Below are positions 1 through 5,667 of a stretch of DNA of 12,881 nt, one piece after another. The first letter of the stretch is position 1. Each line of letters begins with the position of its first letter. Source of the stretch: Sporomusa sp. (lineage in GTDB: Bacteria; Bacillota_C; Negativicutes; Sporomusales; Sporomusaceae); NCBI GenBank assembly GCA_029256645.1, contig JAQSXM010000049.1:1-12881 (forward strand), read 5' to 3'. Under the pieces are notes generated by a model. The model ran no database searches and had not been told where the DNA came from. It worked only from the letters and a program-made list of their open reading frames with translations. The position numbers were made by a program, and so were the translations under genes.

Positions 1-266
1 TAGATGCCCAGACGCTCGCCGCCTCTAATCATATGACGGGTATCAACACCATAGCGGCGCATTTCGTTAACTGCAGCCTGGCCGATAGGATTCTCCGGAA
101 CCTTAGTTACAAATACAGCGTCTTCGCCATAGTTAGCCAACGATACGCATACATTGGCCTCGCCGCCGCCATAAACTGCTTCAAAACTGGGGGTTTGTTC
201 AAAACGCTGGTAGCCAACCGGGGCCAAACGGAGCATAATCTCACCAAAACATACGACTTTCTTCAC
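1..266 (-). CDS. kdgK: 2-keto-3-deoxygluconate kinase, N-terminal part (cut by window edge)
   Basis: Only the first 88 codons are present; the gene runs off the left edge. The product is a PfkB-family sugar kinase. It starts with a typical strand (KKVVCFGEIMLRL) and carries the N-terminal PfkB signature GGGEAN at residues 33-38, followed by VSLANYG. The start is GTG at 264-266, supported by an AAGAGGTGG ribosome binding site at 272-280. The predicted reaction is ATP-dependent phosphorylation of 2-keto-3-deoxygluconate to KDPG in the cytoplasm. The specific substrate is inferred mainly from the neighbour: the gene lies 44 bp downstream of eda on the same strand, and Eda would cleave KDPG to pyruvate and glyceraldehyde 3-phosphate. 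A kinase for another sugar acid or fructose cannot be excluded from this fragment. Confidence 0.85.
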   Translation of the reverse strand, partial: MKKVVCFGEIMLRLAPVGYQRFEQTPSFEAVYGGGEANVCVSLANYGEDAVFVTKVPENPIGQAAVNEMRRYGVDTRHMIRGGERLGI

Positions 267-310
267 AATATCCACCTCTTAAAATATAGTTAAGTATTAG
301 TTATCCGATA

Positions 311-958
311 TTACTTGCCGCGAGCCTGACGAACTTTTTCAATAAATTGTTTACCAATCTCGGTAATTGACTCATAATCACCCTTTTTGGCACCGGCTGT
401 TAGATTGCCGCCAACACCGACAGCCACACAACCAGCTTTAATCCAGTCTTGCACATTGTCAAGGCTAACACCACCTGTCGGCATAACCGGAGCCTGAGGC
501 AACGGTCCTTTAAGCGCTTTTACGAATGATGCGCCCAAAGCCTCCCCGGGGAATAGTTTAATAATATCAGTACCGGCCTCCATGGCTTCAACAACTTCTT
601 TGATTGTCATGCAACCAGCCATAATTGGTACTTGATAACGGTTACACAGTTTAACTGTTTCAGCATTAAATGACGGGCTGACAATATACTGGGCACCTGC
701 CAGAATGGCGACACGGGCAGTCTCCGGATCAAGTACTGTACCTGCGCCAATAATTATTTCACCATTTTTATAGGTAGCGGCAAGATCCTTAATTACCTCG
801 GCAGCACCTGGTACAGTAAAAGTAATCTCAATCGCGGCAACTCCACCTTTAAGGCAGGCATCAGCAATTTTTACAGCCTGTTCGGAAGTCTCAGCGCGAA
901 CAACAGCAACTACGCCAGAATCCATAATTTTTTGAAGCACATTCAATTTTGGTATCAT
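311..958 (-). CDS. eda: KDPG/KHG aldolase (2-dehydro-3-deoxy-phosphogluconate aldolase)
   Basis: This is a class I aldolase of 215 residues, the normal family length. It cleaves KDPG to pyruvate and glyceraldehyde 3-phosphate, and usually also 4-hydroxy-2-oxoglutarate. Visible family motifs are VVAVVRAE (16-23), the catalytic glutamate in EITFTVPG (E44), GAGTVLD (71-77), SPSFN (94-98), GCMT (115-118), the Schiff-base lysine in IIKLFPGE (K134) and the phosphate-binding PTGGV (160-164). The arginine found after the catalytic Glu in E. coli Eda is replaced by Thr48, as I recall for many Firmicute homologues. The start ATG (956-958) has an AAAGGA site at 968-973. It is the first gene of an eda-kdgK unit for hexuronate or gluconate breakdown, and an operator-like inverted repeat lies just upstream. 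Confidence 0.93.
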   Translation of the reverse strand: MIPKLNVLQKIMDSGVVAVVRAETSEQAVKIADACLKGGVAAIEITFTVPGAAEVIKDLAATYKNGEIIIGAGTVLDPETARVAILAGAQYIVSPSFNAETVKLCNRYQVPIMAGCMTIKEVVEAMEAGTDIIKLFPGEALGASFVKALKGPLPQAPVMPTGGVSLDNVQDWIKAGCVAVGVGGNLTAGAKKGDYESITEIGKQFIEKVRQARGK

Positions 959-978
959 TTAAATCAATCCTTTCTTTG

Positions 979-1007
979 TGTAAATCGGTTTAGGAAACCG
1001 GTTTACA
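979..1007. promoter_or_regulatory. Operator-like inverted repeat before eda
   Basis: Two 13-bp arms (979-991 and 995-1007) are complementary except at one position and are separated by AGG. Each half also resembles a short operator built on AAACCGGTTT; on the minus strand TAAACCGGTTTCC and TAAACCGATTTAC repeat with a 13-bp period. The repeat lies 21 bp before the eda start codon and just upstream of its ribosome binding site, as expected for a repressor site. CG-centred palindromes of this kind are typical of LacI-family sugar regulators; the regulator itself is not in the window. Confidence 0.55.
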
Positions 1008-1120
1008 AGACTAATACCTGCTTATATTAGCTATTTTTTTAAATATTCCTGCTACATTTTGGCACGATCTCAATAAAATTATACATTCCCTCTTTACCCA
1101 GGGTACGTCTTAAGCTGGCA

Positions 1121-1150
1121 TTGACTTGTGCTGTCCCGCAGAGGTATAAT
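1121..1150 (+). promoter_or_regulatory. Sigma-A-type promoter of the yjfB-like gene
   Basis: TTGACT (1121-1126) and a perfect TATAAT (1145-1150) are separated by 18 bp. They lie about 40 bp before the start codon of the small gene at 1188. Confidence 0.75.
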
Positions 1151-1187
1151 TAACATATAAATATACATATAATGGAGGCAAACTAAT

Positions 1188-1373
1188 ATGGATATTGCAG
1201 CGCTTTCTTCAGCAGTCTCGCAAGCGAGTGTTAGTAATCAGGCCAATATTTTAGTCATGAAAAAGGTTATGGACACTGCCGACACCCAAAGCCAGGGTCT
1301 ACTTGAGTTGCTCCCGGCAACTTCCCGTATCTCACCGTCCCATTTAGGCAACAGCATTGATATATCTGCGTAG
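1188..1373 (+). CDS. yjfB: YjfB-family small protein (putative motility protein)
   Basis: This is a 61-residue soluble protein with no signal peptide. Its N-terminal pattern MDIAALSSAVSQA, followed by a mostly helical stretch with VMKKVMDTA and the tail GLLELLP, matches the YjfB family of Firmicutes. That family is annotated as putative motility proteins, but its molecular role is unknown. The start is well set: GGAGG at 1174-1178 lies 9 bp before the ATG. The gene is monocistronic, with its own promoter (1121-1150) and terminator (1384-1410). No flagellar gene is nearby, so the motility label rests on family naming only. Confidence 0.8.
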   Translation: MDIAALSSAVSQASVSNQANILVMKKVMDTADTQSQGLLELLPATSRISPSHLGNSIDISA

Positions 1374-1383
1374 ATTGTGTGGG

Positions 1384-1410
1384 AACTTCTGGATTAGCCA
1401 GAAGTTTTTT
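1384..1410 (+). terminator. Rho-independent terminator after the yjfB-like gene
   Basis: A 9-bp stem AACTTCTGG / CCAGAAGTT (1384-1392, 1398-1406) with a 5-nt loop runs into a T run at 1405-1410, just after the stop codon at 1373. Confidence 0.85.
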
Positions 1411-1461
1411 GTATTTCACGCTTTTTAGTGTAAAATTAACTATTTAGAAAGTGCAGGATGT

Positions 1462-2022
1462 ATGAATAAAGTATATGCGCTTATAGGTCCCCCAGCTTCT
1501 GGCAAGACCAGTATTCAAAAAATTCTTGCCCAATACGGCATTCCCGAAATGATTAGCCATACTACACGCAAACCCAGGACTGGCGAGCAACACGGTATTC
1601 ATTACTATTTTGTGAGTAAGGAAGAGTTCCAGAATACGGAGATTATTGAACGGGTTGAATACTCTGGCTGCTTGTACGGACTAAGCAAGGCCGAGGTATT
1701 AGACAAAGTCAACCGTTATCCGGTCAGCACAGTAGCCGTTGATACGCAGGGCTTTACCCAAATGAAAAAACTACTCGCCAACAGGGTTGAGTCGATATTC
1801 ATTATGGTCGACTATGATACAGTTATTAGCCGGATGTTAGATCGCGGCGATAATAATGATCTGCTCAATAGCCGCATCGAGTACGCCAACACTACTGGCG
1901 AGTTTAACAACTGGCAAATGGCCAACTATGTCGTAAAGAACACGGGTTCATTGGAGGCAGCAGTACATCAGGTACTGGCAATTGCCGGCATGATGACACC
2001 GCCGCCAAAAACTGCTGAATAA
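1462..2022 (+). CDS. Guanylate-kinase-like P-loop kinase
   Basis: This 186-residue protein belongs to the guanylate kinase family. It has a Walker A loop GPPASGKT (9-16), the GMP-binding segment SHTTRKPRTGEQHG (32-45) with HYYF (47-50), a YG pair (72-73), VDTQGF (93-98) in place of the usual DVQG strand, and the arginine-rich lid RMLDRG...SRIEYA (124-142). The family phosphorylates GMP to GDP with ATP. The P-loop differs from the canonical GPSGAGKG of housekeeping Gmk and the protein is about 20 residues short, so it is more likely a paralogue than the essential enzyme; this is inference. The ribosome binding site (AGGA, 1455-1458) is close to the ATG, suggesting modest translation. The gene stands alone, bounded by terminators. 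Confidence 0.75.
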   Translation: MNKVYALIGPPASGKTSIQKILAQYGIPEMISHTTRKPRTGEQHGIHYYFVSKEEFQNTEIIERVEYSGCLYGLSKAEVLDKVNRYPVSTVAVDTQGFTQMKKLLANRVESIFIMVDYDTVISRMLDRGDNNDLLNSRIEYANTTGEFNNWQMANYVVKNTGSLEAAVHQVLAIAGMMTPPPKTAE

Positions 2023-2030
2023 AGAGAAAA

Positions 2031-2055
2031 GCCGCCAATGGCGGCCTTTTTTTTT
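2031..2055. terminator. Bidirectional rho-independent terminator
   Basis: The perfect stem GCCGCC-AAT-GGCGGC (2031-2045) is followed by nine T on the plus strand. On the minus strand it is followed by TTTTCTCTTT. It therefore serves both the kinase-like gene ending at 2022 and the DUF1653 gene ending at 2062. Confidence 0.88.
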
Positions 2056-2061
2056 GCAGTA

Positions 2062-2298
2062 TCAATCAATGGCTAACACGAAGGCAAATCGGGGAACCTC
2101 CTTACCTTCAATTATAATATGCTCACAAAACATGGCCTTGGGTCTTACCCACAGGCCATATTCTCCATAGAGGGCCCGATAAACCACCATCTGTTCAAGG
2201 TTTTCACTGTGTGCAGCCTCACCAATCACTTGGTATTGCTTGCCCTTATAGTGCCGGTAAATACCGGGTTTTATCTTATCCGGCGCTGCTTCAGTCAT
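2062..2298 (-). CDS. DUF1653 family protein
   Basis: A 78-residue protein that matches the DUF1653 pattern closely: KPGIYRHYKGKQYQVIG (10-26), AAHSENLEQMVVYRALYG (28-45), WVRPKAMFCE (50-59) and the final VPRFAF (68-73). The family is small, cytoplasmic and uncharacterised. The ATG (2296-2298) has an AGGAGA site at 2305-2310. It lies 20 bp downstream of the RibU-like gene, so the two are very likely co-transcribed. No function in riboflavin uptake is implied by the family; the linkage is the only hint. Confidence 0.85.
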   Translation of the reverse strand: MTEAAPDKIKPGIYRHYKGKQYQVIGEAAHSENLEQMVVYRALYGEYGLWVRPKAMFCEHIIIEGKEVPRFAFVLAID

Positions 2299-2318
2299 AT
2301 TCAGTCTCCTTAGCCCTG

Positions 2319-2897
2319 TTAGTGCAGAACAGGCGATACTTTTTTATATACCAGCATCGTAATTGCCGAAACAAGTATTCCTTTAAATAGGTTAAACGGT
2401 ACTATGGCAAAAACAATAAACGTTTTTAAATCAATAATTAGCGGATTAGCCACTCTGCCCATATTTACAATGGCTTCAGGCGGTAGGTGTAGCGCAACTT
2501 GATATAAGGGTATAAGTACCCAGTAATTCAAGGCCGCTGCCGCCAGCGTCATAGAAACCGTCCCGGCAATCAGCGCAATCACTGCCCCTGTCCGATTCTT
2601 TTTACATTTATATACGAAAGCGGCAGGCACAACCAGAGATGTTCCCACTAAAAAATTGGCCATCTCACCAATACCGGCCGTCTGTGTGCTGCTCAAATGA
2701 ATCAGATTTTTCAGCAGTACAATCAGGCACCCGGCGAGCGGCCCAAGTGCAAAAGCCCCTATAATGGCCGGTATTTCACTAAAATCCAGTTTCAAGAAAC
2801 CAGGCATAAAGATAACCGGTAGCTCCAATACCATCAAAATTGCAGCTGCACTAGCAAGTATTGCAATTCGCGTTGTATAAGCCAAATTAGTATGCAA
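2319..2897 (-). CDS. ribU: RibU-like riboflavin ECF transporter S component
   Basis: This 192-residue membrane protein has about six hydrophobic helices. It carries the riboflavin-type S-component pattern: FLKLDFSEIPAI (34-45), GPLAG (52-56), KNLIHL (63-68), GEMANF (77-82), LNYWVLIPLY (123-132) and PFNLFKG (167-173). S components bind the vitamin and dock with the shared EcfA/A'/T energising module, which is not in this window. The start codon is TTG (2895-2897). I accept it because a perfect AAGGAGG (2905-2911) lies 7 bp upstream. No FMN riboswitch can be seen in the 67-bp gap upstream or in the leader of the preceding gene, which is unusual for ribU in Firmicutes. The riboflavin assignment is by motif; a related flavin or vitamin is possible. 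Confidence 0.85.
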   Translation of the reverse strand: MHTNLAYTTRIAILASAAAILMVLELPVIFMPGFLKLDFSEIPAIIGAFALGPLAGCLIVLLKNLIHLSSTQTAGIGEMANFLVGTSLVVPAAFVYKCKKNRTGAVIALIAGTVSMTLAAAALNYWVLIPLYQVALHLPPEAIVNMGRVANPLIIDLKTFIVFAIVPFNLFKGILVSAITMLVYKKVSPVLH

Positions 2898-2904
2898 TTT
2901 TCAG

Positions 2905-2911
2905 CCTCCTT
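2905..2911 (-). promoter_or_regulatory. Ribosome binding site that fixes the TTG start of ribU
   Basis: AAGGAGG on the minus strand, 7 bp before a TTG codon. No ATG or GTG lies at a suitable distance in frame. Confidence 0.8.
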
Positions 2912-2964
2912 ACTTCAATTCAATGGCATGACTCTTATCGTCAATAGTATCCTGTAACAATAAA

Positions 2965-3258
2965 TCAATGCAACGCTTGAGGATTATCTAATACAGAATT
3001 ATGTAATGCCACAGCAACAAATTCAGTTAGCGCAGTTTCCAGCACAGTCTCATGCACTGCCATAATATCAGAAATCTCCACCCCGTGACGAATACTCATA
3101 TATTCGAATACCCGTGACAGTCCCTCAGCATAAATACCCTGAACTTCTTCCGGCATTTTACCTCTAAGCACATCATAGTAGAGTATCCCATAACGCTTAC
3201 TAATATCTTGTAAATGGAGGGCCAGCAAATACTTATAATCTTCTATCAGATCAGTCAT
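2965..3258 (-). CDS. Hypothetical helical protein, possibly RsbU-N-terminal-like
   Basis: I do not recognise this 97-residue protein with certainty. It is soluble, acidic and predicted mostly helical. The layout, DYKYLLALHLQ near the start and GVEISDIMAVHETVLETAL at residues 59-77, recalls the four-helix N-terminal domain of RsbU (a helical partner-binding domain), where a similar GxxxxEIxxxH helix occurs. This is a weak resemblance, not a family call. The ATG (3256-3258) is preceded by AGGAG at 5-9 bp. It is the first gene of a probable operon with ribU and the DUF1653 gene, 67 bp upstream of ribU. Confidence 0.7.
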   Translation of the reverse strand: MTDLIEDYKYLLALHLQDISKRYGILYYDVLRGKMPEEVQGIYAEGLSRVFEYMSIRHGVEISDIMAVHETVLETALTEFVAVALHNSVLDNPQALH

Positions 3259-3374
3259 TGGTCTCCTGCCTTTCTCCTGTCGTTAGCTCTACGCAGTTTG
3301 TCCGCTTACGTAGAACTGTAATAGGCTTTGCTTAAGTTTATGTATTCGCACCGAATTGCAAAATCCCTACATAC

Positions 3375-3403
3375 TATCTAACAAATAAATCTTGAGACAA
3401 CAA
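3375..3403 (-). promoter_or_regulatory. Possible promoter of the 97-residue-protein/ribU/DUF1653 unit
   Basis: On the minus strand TTGTTG (3398-3403) and TAGATA (3375-3380) are 17 bp apart, about 115 bp before the first start codon. Both hexamers are imperfect, so this is tentative. Confidence 0.3.
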
Positions 3404-3463
3404 ATGCCCTTACAGTCATCGTGCGAATATACGAGCGGCAAAACTATGGCAATTCACAAGGAG

Positions 3464-3492
3464 TTAACATTCTATTTGTTGAACTCTATATT
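3464..3492 (+). promoter_or_regulatory. Probable promoter of the SH3-like gene
   Basis: TTAACA (3464-3469) and TATATT (3487-3492) are separated by exactly 17 bp, about 30 bp before the chosen start at 3523. Confidence 0.5.
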
Positions 3493-3522
3493 GATCATTC
3501 TGACGCAATTATGGAGGTTATT

Positions 3523-3783
3523 ATGAAGAATGCCAAGTTCATGTTAGTTTTATTTGTTTTATTTGTCTTTACAGCAGTAACCAATACTGACCAAGTAAAA
3601 ATATTTTCCGAGCCAACACCGTCAAGCATGGTTATTGAGGTTCTACGATTAGGCGATGTTGTGAAGGTCTATGAAAAATCACCGGACGGACAATACTTCG
3701 AGGTCGAGCACAAGGGAAACCACGGCTGGATAATCTTTAAATATCTAAGTCCAAAAGACCATAGATATAGCACTGAGACATAA
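3523..3783 (+). CDS. Small exported bacterial SH3-like protein
   Basis: An 86-residue protein. The reading frame is open further upstream, but I chose the ATG at 3523 because GGAGG (3513-3517) sits 5 bp before it and because it opens a normal export signal. The N-terminus is basic (MKNAK) and is followed by a hydrophobic stretch at residues 6-20, with no obvious lipobox. The rest (about 25-77) has the pattern of a bacterial SH3 domain: VKIFSEPTPSS, a LRLGDVVKV strand, and HGWIIFKYLSP at the end. Such domains usually bind cell-wall peptides. The gene is monocistronic and convergent with metA. Its partner and role are unknown. Confidence 0.7.
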   Translation: MKNAKFMLVLFVLFVFTAVTNTDQVKIFSEPTPSSMVIEVLRLGDVVKVYEKSPDGQYFEVEHKGNHGWIIFKYLSPKDHRYSTET

Positions 3784-3797
3784 TGCCCCAGTGCTAT
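3767..3797. terminator. Hairpin between the convergent SH3-like gene and metA
   Basis: A 9-bp perfect stem ATAGCACTG / CAGTGCTAT (3767-3775, 3789-3797) spans the stop codon of the SH3-like gene. No T run follows on either strand, so termination activity is uncertain. Confidence 0.4.
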
Positions 3798-3819
3798 CAA
3801 CTACCTAGCCTATAGTTTC

Positions 3820-4776
3820 TTATATGCCATCGCCATAAAGCCCGCTTAAATCACCCGACTCGTTTAATTGATTAAGGTCAAAGGGTGTACCCTGATATAC
3901 ATAATAATTAAGCCAGTTTGAAAATAGCAAATTGGCCGCACTCCGCCAACGCACTACCGGTGTTTGCCGTGGGTCGTCGTTAGGGTAATAATTATCGGGG
4001 ATGTTGATTGGCAGTCCCTGGGCAACATCCCGGTCATATTCAGCTTTAAGCGTTAGTGGATCATATTCTGAATGACCGGTAATAAACAGATGCCTGTATT
4101 TTTTATCAATGATTGCATAGATGCCGGCTTCTGCCGATTCCGAGAGAATACATAGTTGCGATACCTTCTTAATGTCTTCCCGTCTTACCTCAGTATGCCG
4201 GGAATGAGGCGCATAGAAAATATCATCAAAACCACGAAACAGCATTTTCTCCTTTATATTGACAGTGTGGGGAAAAACGCCAAACATTTTCTTCGCTAGA
4301 TCATATTTAGGAATACCATAGTGATGATACAAAGCCGCCTGGGCTCCCCAACAAATATGGAGCGTTGAATATACATTACGTCTGCTCCAATCCATAATCT
4401 CACATAATTCATCCCAATAAACGACCTCTTCAAATGGGATTTGTTCCACAGGTGCCCCGGTAATAATCATGCCATCATACTTGCGGTCTTTTACGTCATT
4501 AAAGGTTTCATAAAATTTAACCAGATGCTCCTGTGACGTATTCTTTGGTTCATATGTTGCTGTATATATGAAATCAAACTCTACCTGTAGCGGAGAATTT
4601 CCCAACAAGCGGAGTAATTGTGTCTCTGTGACAATTTTAGTTGGCATTAGATTTAATAATAAGATACGAAGCGGACGTATGTCCTGCGCATAGGCACGAT
4701 CCTCGTCCATTGCAAAAATATTTTCCTTTTCGAGGATGTTGACAGCCGGCAAATTATTAGGAATTTTTATAGGCAT
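3820..4776 (-). CDS. metA: Homoserine O-acyltransferase (probably O-acetyltransferase)
   Basis: A 318-residue cytoplasmic enzyme of the MetA family, near the usual 300-310 residues. It activates homoserine at the start of methionine synthesis. The catalytic cysteine is C142 in [10 protein letters not shown], and the catalytic His/Glu pair is H235 and E237 in ITGHSEYD. Residue 111 is Glu ([13 protein letters not shown]). In this family Glu at 111 marks acetyl-CoA use, whereas E. coli, which uses succinyl-CoA, has Gly there, so O-acetylhomoserine is the likely product. The ATG (4774-4776) has AAAGGAG at 4785-4791. It is transcribed alone from a strong promoter at 4957-4985 with a leader of about 170 nt that can fold; no other methionine gene is adjacent. 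Confidence 0.95.
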   Translation of the reverse strand: MPIKIPNNLPAVNILEKENIFAMDEDRAYAQDIRPLRILLLNLMPTKIVTETQLLRLLGNSPLQVEFDFIYTATYEPKNTSQEHLVKFYETFNDVKDRKYDGMIITGAPVEQIPFEEVVYWDELCEIMDWSRRNVYSTLHICWGAQAALYHHYGIPKYDLAKKMFGVFPHTVNIKEKMLFRGFDDIFYAPHSRHTEVRREDIKKVSQLCILSESAEAGIYAIIDKKYRHLFITGHSEYDPLTLKAEYDRDVAQGLPINIPDNYYPNDDPRQTPVVRWRSAANLLFSNWLNYYVYQGTPFDLNQLNESGDLSGLYGDGI

Positions 4777-4830
4777 ATTTCCCGCTCCTTTGTGTTAAGT
4801 CTCTGCTTATAGGACATATTTCTTTTACCA

Positions 4831-4921
4831 GTTCCAGATGCGGATACCCAAAAGGCCCTATTTGCCGAAATTAACAAATAAAGCCTTTTTAAAGCATTTT
4901 TTTATATTTTTAAAACTGGAA
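4831..4921 (-). promoter_or_regulatory. Structured leader of metA (unassigned RNA element)
   Basis: Within the metA transcript a 15-bp hairpin (4850-4889, 10-nt loop) pairs AAAAGGCTTTATTTG with CAAATAGGGCCTTTT. It is enclosed by a second stem, GTTCCAG (4915-4921) with CTGGAAC (4831-4837). On the minus (metA) strand the two irregular positions of the long hairpin are G-U wobbles; on the plus strand they would be C-A mismatches. This favours a structure made in the metA mRNA. It does not match S-box, SAM-II or T-box signatures that I know. Confidence 0.5.
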
Positions 4922-4956
4922 CAGAGCAGTAAAACCTAAATCAAATTATTACAAAC

Positions 4957-4985
4957 ATTATACCTGTTCCCCGGAAAACATTCAA
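4957..4985 (-). promoter_or_regulatory. Sigma-A-type promoter of metA
   Basis: On the minus strand TTGAAT (4980-4985) and a perfect TATAAT (4957-4962) are 17 bp apart. Transcription should start near 4950, giving a leader of about 170 nt before the ATG. Confidence 0.8.
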
Positions 4986-5096
4986 TACCACTTAGTACAT
5001 GCTACCAAGTTAATTCTGCGATTGGCTGTAAACGGCAAAGGAAGTGTCGGCTATTTCCTTGCCGCCTTTTAGACTTATGCATCAAAATAAGCGCAC

Positions 5097-5133
5097 AAAA
5101 AGAAAACACTTGAAAGCTCCAAGCGTTTTCTTT
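5097..5133 (-). terminator. Rho-independent terminator downstream of the FMN-binding protein gene
   Basis: A 14-bp stem (5099-5112 with 5120-5133, 7-nt loop) with one G-U pair on the minus strand ends in a T-rich run (TTTTCTTTTTG). It lies about 110 bp after the stop codon at 5241. The 464-bp stretch 4777-5240 otherwise holds the metA leader and promoter and no convincing complete gene. Confidence 0.7.
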
Positions 5134-5240
5134 CCTCTTCTTCGTTTGTAACCTAAAGCCCCTACTAGCCTGATCTGTAATATCCAATTGCTTACATCCA
5201 TCAATCTGCTTTTGAATCGAATCCCAATCTTCTGAATAAA

Positions 5241-5576
5241 TTACAGTAACGTCGCGGCATCCTGAATTGTAAAGATGAGTTCATCGTTTTGCGCCACTGC
5301 TTTGCCGGTAAGACGATAACCGGGTTTCCCTGAAACTACGGCTACTTGCAGGCAACCAGTTTCCACCAGATTCTCGCGCGTTTTCTCCATCTTATACACG
5401 CCAAACACCAGCTGACTTGCCTCTGTAATCTGCTTTACTTTTCCCACTACGATCAAATGAGGCTCTCCCTCTTTTGATACAGATGCTAAGGCCACGAAAG
5501 GAGATGTCAGAATCACTTCCTTCATATCGGTAGTAAGAACGGCAAGATTACTGTTAGCTTTCAATTCATTACTCAT
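5241..5576 (-). CDS. Pyridoxamine 5'-phosphate oxidase-like FMN-binding split-barrel protein
   Basis: As read, this encodes 111 residues from the ATG at 5574-5576, with GAGGAG (5585-5590) 8 bp upstream; a GTG three codons earlier overlaps that site and is rejected. The protein shows the FMN-binding split-barrel pattern: a start helix, SPFVALASVSKEGEPHLIVVGKV (25-47), a central strand LVFGVYKMEKTRENL and the late motif GYRLTGKA (86-93). Members bind FMN or related cofactors; this one's substrate is unknown. It is short for the family. After the stop, another frame stays open with coding-like residues, so the C-terminus may have been lost to a 1-bp deletion near 5250. It lies 91 bp downstream of a Crp/Fnr gene, and a candidate Crp/Fnr site sits between them. 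Confidence 0.75.
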   Translation of the reverse strand: MSNELKANSNLAVLTTDMKEVILTSPFVALASVSKEGEPHLIVVGKVKQITEASQLVFGVYKMEKTRENLVETGCLQVAVVSGKPGYRLTGKAVAQNDELIFTIQDAATLL

Positions 5577-5642
5577 GTTTATCACTCCTCAATTAGTTAT
5601 TTAGTATCTAATATTAGAGTACTTCTTTAAAACAGGATAAGC

Positions 5643-5658
5643 TATTAACTATTTAACA
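5643..5658. promoter_or_regulatory. Candidate Crp/Fnr-type site before the FMN-binding protein gene
   Basis: On the minus strand TGTTAA-ATAG-TTAATA, a near-perfect inverted repeat with the same N4 spacing and the same left half as the site at 6409-6424. It lies 66 bp before the start codon. The expected -10 at the class II distance is poor (TACTCT); TAATAT lies 5 bp further on. Confidence 0.35.
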
Positions 5659-5667
5659 CTTTCAAAA

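Noticed and set aside
33..293. Plus-strand open frame of 86 codons
   Set aside because: It is the complement of the kdgK N-terminus, which has clear PfkB motifs and a ribosome binding site.
979..1007. CcpA cre site before eda
   Set aside because: The centre is CCGG and the spacing does not fit the 14-bp cre consensus with its single CG centre.
4777..4950. SAM riboswitch or T-box before metA
   Set aside because: I looked for the S-box core, the SAM-II core and the T-box sequence and saw none. The leader is reported only as an unassigned structure.
5002..5187. Minus-strand open frame of 61 codons
   Set aside because: It runs through a terminator hairpin and has no suitable ribosome binding site. 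Its first part is better explained as the shifted C-terminus of the FMN-binding protein gene.
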